Made by a program: the position numbers and the translations under genes. 64,000 nucleotides of DNA from assembly GCA_035620975.1 (NCBI GenBank), contig DASPFV010000264.1, forward strand, positions 1 through 64,000. The letters are read 5' to 3'. Origin of the DNA: DASPFV01 sp035620975. GTDB taxonomy: Bacteria > Acidobacteriota > Vicinamibacteria > Vicinamibacterales > 2-12-FULL-66-21. The notes below the pieces were generated by a model that saw nothing but the letters and a program-made list of their open reading frames with translations, was not told the DNA's origin and ran no database searches. Positions 61,391 to 64,000 of this stretch are shown piece by piece; the first letter of the stretch is position 1, and each line of letters starts with the position of its first letter.

Positions 61391-62401
61391 TCAGCGGCAG
61401 CTCGAGGTCTCAATCATCGCACCATCCCAGGCTCCCACGACAATCGCATCATCCGCATCGTCCTGCGAGAGGATGGCGAGCGTGTCGGCATGCGCCTGGT
61501 GATACCGGGCAGCGAGGGCGAGGCCGCCGACGAGGAAAGCCGTGGACAGGGCGTCCGCGTCGGCAGCGCTGCGCGTGGCGACGGTCGCGCTCCGCAGACC
61601 CTGGGCCGGCCACCCGGTACGCGGATCGAGCACGTGGCCGTAGCGGCGGCCGTCGTCGAGCACGTACTGCTCGCCGGCGCCGCTGGTCGCCAGCGCGGCG
61701 CCGCGCAGGACGACGCGCGCGAGCGTCCCGCCGGAGAGCAGCGGCCGGAGCGCCACCGGCCATCCGCCGCGATCCGATCCGATCGCGCGGAGGCTGCTGC
61801 GGCCCGCCGACAGCAGCGCCTGGACCACGCCGAGTCGTTCGAGCTTTGCGGCCATCTGATCGAGCGCATAGCCCTTGCCGATACTCCCGAGGTTCAGCTC
61901 TACCCCGGGCCGGGCGAAGCGCACGGTTTCCGCCGCCGCGTCGAGCTCCACGTGCCGCATCCCTACGACCTGGCGGGCGCGGTCGACGTCTTCGGCCGGG
62001 GGCACCCGCCCCGCGCGGCGCAGAAACCCCCAGCATCGGCTGAGCGGCGCCGATGTGATGTCGAACGCGCCGTCGGTCGCGGCGCTGAGCGCCGAGGCGC
62101 GCTGCAGCAGCACGAACAGTGCCGGATGCACGCGAACCGGTCCGGCGGCCGCCAACCGGTTGATCTGCGAGAGCTCGCTCTCCGGCCGGAACACGCTGAG
62201 CCGGGCTTCCAGCCGATCCGCCAGGTTGAGCGCCGTCCGCGCCGCGGGCACCCACTCGGGGTGCTCACCGGGCAGCAGCACCTCGAACCGGCAGGCCATG
62301 ATCCGCCGGTGGACACGAATCCAGTGCCCCTCCCCCGGTGCCGACTCCCGCTCCCGTCCGTCGAAGGTAAGAAACTCGCGCCGGCTGATCGATGTGCCCA
62401 T
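61391..62401 (-). CDS. apbE: ApbE, FAD:protein FMN transferase
   Basis: The 336-residue protein has the ApbE signatures ARLSVFRPESELSQINRLA, GAFDITSAPL, LNLGSIGKGYALDQM, GHVLDPRTGWPA and ADALSTAFLVGG. It covalently attaches FMN to Thr/Ser of target proteins. The N-terminus MGTSISRREFLTF contains a partial twin-arginine-like pattern but no hydrophobic core, so export is unclear. No obvious flavin-carrying partner is in the window. It heads an operon with SDR genes. Confidence 0.9.
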   Translation of the reverse strand: MGTSISRREFLTFDGRERESAPGEGHWIRVHRRIMACRFEVLLPGEHPEWVPAARTALNLADRLEARLSVFRPESELSQINRLAAAGPVRVHPALFVLLQRASALSAATDGAFDITSAPLSRCWGFLRRAGRVPPAEDVDRARQVVGMRHVELDAAAETVRFARPGVELNLGSIGKGYALDQMAAKLERLGVVQALLSAGRSSLRAIGSDRGGWPVALRPLLSGGTLARVVLRGAALATSGAGEQYVLDDGRRYGHVLDPRTGWPAQGLRSATVATRSAADADALSTAFLVGGLALAARYHQAHADTLAILSQDDADDAIVVGAWDGAMIETSSCR

Positions 62402-62422
62402 GGATGCCCGCCCGCCGCAGCG

Positions 62423-62444
62423 CTGAACCCTGAACCCTGAACCC
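62423..62444. repeat. GGTTCAG-type heptamer repeat, reverse orientation
   Basis: CTGAACC units occur three times between apbE and galK, and end 11 bp before the galK ATG. Confidence 0.75.
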
Positions 62445-62455
62445 CGAAGGTCCTC

Positions 62456-63631
62456 ATGATAACGTCACTGTCGGTGGCCACGGCTCCCTCCGCTTCGCTG
62501 CAAGACCGCTTCCGCGCAGCCTTCGGCGGCGACCCCTTCGTGTATCGGGCGCCCGGACGCGTGAACCTGATTGGGGAGCATACCGACTACAACGACGGCC
62601 TGGTGATGCCGGCGGCGCTGGCCCTCTCCTGCCGTGCAGCGGCGGCGCGCCGGGACGACGGCCTGCTCGTCGTCGAGTCGGCGAATCTGCACGAGCGCGT
62701 CGAGATCGACCTGACGCAGCCGATTCAGCCGCGCGGGCACTGGAGCGACTACGTCGCGGGCGTTGCGTCGATGCTCGTGGCGGAAGGCTGCCCGCTCGCC
62801 GGTGCCACGCTCCTCATCGACAGCGAGGTGCCGATTGGGGCAGGGCTCAGCTCGTCGGCCGCGCTGCAGGTCAGCGTGGCGCTGGCGCTGCTGGATCTGA
62901 CGGCGTTCACGATGGCGCGGACCGCGATCGCCAGACTCTGTCAGCGCGCCGAGCAGGAGTTCGCGGGTGCGGCCGTCGGCATCATGGACCAGTTCGTGGC
63001 TTGCCATGGGCGCCAGGGATCTGCGCTCGTGCTCGACTGCCGGTCCCTCGAGGCCCGGCACATCCCGCTCGCGCCCGGCATCCGCCTGGTCGCTGCCAAC
63101 ACCCGCGTGCGTCACTCGATTGCCGCCGGCGAGTACAACCGCCGCCGCGCCGAATGCGGCGAGGCCGTCGTCCGCCTGGCGGCGCTCTATCCCCACGTGC
63201 GCAGCCTGCGCGACGTGACGATCGAACAGATCGACCACGCCCGGGGTGCGCTGCCCGACGTCCTGTTCCGACGTGCGCGGCACGTCGTGACCGAGAACGG
63301 CCGGGTGGAGGCCGCGGCCCGGGCCCTCGGTCGGGCAGACCTCGCGTCGCTCGGGCCGCTGATGGCCGCATCACATCGGAGCCTGCGCGACGATTACGAG
63401 GTCAGCTGCCCGGAGCTCGATGCGATGGTCGAGATAGCCACGGGGCTGCCCGGCGTAATCGGCACGCGGATGACGGGCGGGGGGTTCGGAGGGTGCACCG
63501 TGACGCTGGTGGAGGAGGCGGCGGTCGGCGAGCTCCTGCAGCGGCTGCCTCCGCTCTATGCGGCGAGGACACGACTCGACCCTGAGGTGTACGTGGCGGC
63601 GTCGGCGGATGGCGCGGGTCGCGAGGGCTGA
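62456..63631 (+). CDS. galK: Galactokinase
   Basis: The 391-residue GHMP kinase has GRVNLIGEHTDYNDG (34-48), GAGLSSSAALQ, FAGAAVGIMDQF, and TRMTGGGFGGC near the C-terminus. It phosphorylates D-galactose to galactose-1-phosphate. GAAGG lies before ATG 62456. A sugar-binding lipoprotein begins 72 bp downstream, suggesting galactose uptake and phosphorylation together. No galT or galE is in the window. Confidence 0.95.
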   Translation: MITSLSVATAPSASLQDRFRAAFGGDPFVYRAPGRVNLIGEHTDYNDGLVMPAALALSCRAAAARRDDGLLVVESANLHERVEIDLTQPIQPRGHWSDYVAGVASMLVAEGCPLAGATLLIDSEVPIGAGLSSSAALQVSVALALLDLTAFTMARTAIARLCQRAEQEFAGAAVGIMDQFVACHGRQGSALVLDCRSLEARHIPLAPGIRLVAANTRVRHSIAAGEYNRRRAECGEAVVRLAALYPHVRSLRDVTIEQIDHARGALPDVLFRRARHVVTENGRVEAAARALGRADLASLGPLMAASHRSLRDDYEVSCPELDAMVEIATGLPGVIGTRMTGGGFGGCTVTLVEEAAVGELLQRLPPLYAARTRLDPEVYVAASADGAGREG

Positions 63632-63642
63632 GGCGTAGAATT

Positions 63643-63685
63643 CGGGTTCAGGGTTCAGCGTTCAAGTTCAGGGTTGCAAGGTTCG
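63643..63685 (+). repeat. GGTTCAG-type heptamer repeat
   Basis: Degenerate GGTTCAG/GTTCAAG units follow the galK stop and end just before the start of the binding lipoprotein gene. Confidence 0.8.
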
Positions 63686-63703
63686 ATGCGACGAGGTTCG
63701 GAT

Positions 63704-64000
63704 ATGCCGAGAGCGAGGCTGCGGTGGGTCGCGGGCGTGCTGCTGATGGCGGCGTGCGGGGGGAATGGCGGACAGGGGAGCCTGACGGTGGCGGTAATCC
63801 CGAAGGGAACGTCGCACGCGTTCTGGCAGAGCATCCACGCCGGCGCCGAGAAGGCGGCGCAGGAGCTCGACATCACCGTGGTATGGCGGGGCCCCCTGCG
63901 GGAGGACGACCGGGAATCGCAGGTCACCGAGGTCGAGAACGCGATCGCGCGGGGCGTGGCGGGCATCGCGCTCGCGCCCCTCGACGAATCCGCCCTCGTC
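63704..64000 (+). CDS. Sugar ABC transporter substrate-binding lipoprotein (5' part, cut by window end)
   Basis: The 99 codons present start MPRARLRWVAGVLLMAACGG, a lipoprotein signal with lipobox LMAAC. They continue LTVAVIPKGTSHAFWQSIHAGAEKAAQELDI and IARGVAGIALAPLDESALV, the first strands of a ribose/galactose-type periplasmic binding protein. ATG 63704 has GAGG at good spacing; ATG 63686 is an alternative. It is 72 bp after galK; the rest of the gene is beyond the window. Confidence 0.82.
   Translation, partial: MPRARLRWVAGVLLMAACGGNGGQGSLTVAVIPKGTSHAFWQSIHAGAEKAAQELDITVVWRGPLREDDRESQVTEVENAIARGVAGIALAPLDESALV

Noticed and set aside
60326..62440. 704-codon plus-strand open frame opposite the SDR and ApbE genes
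   Set aside because: It is antisense to genes with clear SDR and ApbE motifs, and has no recognisable domain of its own.
1..64000. tRNA, rRNA or riboswitch genes
   Set aside because: No cloverleaf, rRNA or conserved riboswitch core was recognised in the gaps by eye; a tool such as tRNAscan or Infernal would be decisive.

Overview
The window is GC-rich, densely coded bacterial chromosome with long runs of start/stop-overlapping genes (ATGA, GTGA, TTGA junctions). Six Gfo/Idh/MocA oxidoreductases (four with twin-arginine-like leaders), two DUF1080 proteins, a secreted M14 peptidase, a FG-GAP protein, a bactofilin and dispersed GGTTCAG-type intergenic heptamers together suggest an Acidobacteriota genome, probably class Vicinamibacteria. 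This is inferred from gene families and style; there is no rRNA or marker gene to settle it. No tRNA, rRNA, CRISPR array, intact insertion sequence or phage gene was recognised.

1-20 kb: sugar-acid island. After a repeat block, an esterase-like protein and an AsmA-like protein, a minus-strand block runs from 13.2 kb to 3.2 kb. It holds a DoxX/Gfo-Idh/GntR/OYE/MFS module, then GntR/SDR/split altronate dehydratase/ExuT-like transporter. Divergent from it are GH88 unsaturated glucuronyl hydrolase, SDR, rhaM, an M24-fold protein, iolB, eda and kdgK. Unsaturated uronates (GH88, isomerase, SDR), altronate (UxaA) and mannonate (ManD at 55 kb) would all converge on 2-keto-3-deoxygluconate, then KdgK and Eda yield pyruvate and glyceraldehyde-3-phosphate. 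Palindromes at 7.85/7.96 kb and 13.27 kb are candidate operators for the two GntR proteins.

20-31.6 kb: an ABC-2 exporter, an amidohydrolase-CIA30 fusion, a DesKR-like two-component system, a di-heme c-type oxidoreductase, a bactofilin, an alpha/beta hydrolase, and the glycerol pair glpF-glpK.

31.6-42 kb: DUF1080, four Gfo/Idh proteins, a SnoaL-like protein, SDR, FG-GAP and PIG-L deacetylase, which resembles a 3-keto-glycoside processing neighbourhood. It is followed by a BACON-domain protein (42 kb).

43-54 kb: an M14/DinB/S9 operon, a FAH-family protein with a signal peptide, and a minus-strand set of radical SAM, FAD halogenase-like enzyme, thioesterase and NmrA-like reductase.

54-64 kb: LacI regulator, mannonate dehydratase, DUF1080 and Gfo/Idh; then an apbE-SDR-(leaderless binding protein)-SDR operon on the minus strand; then galK and the start of a sugar ABC binding lipoprotein cut by the window edge.
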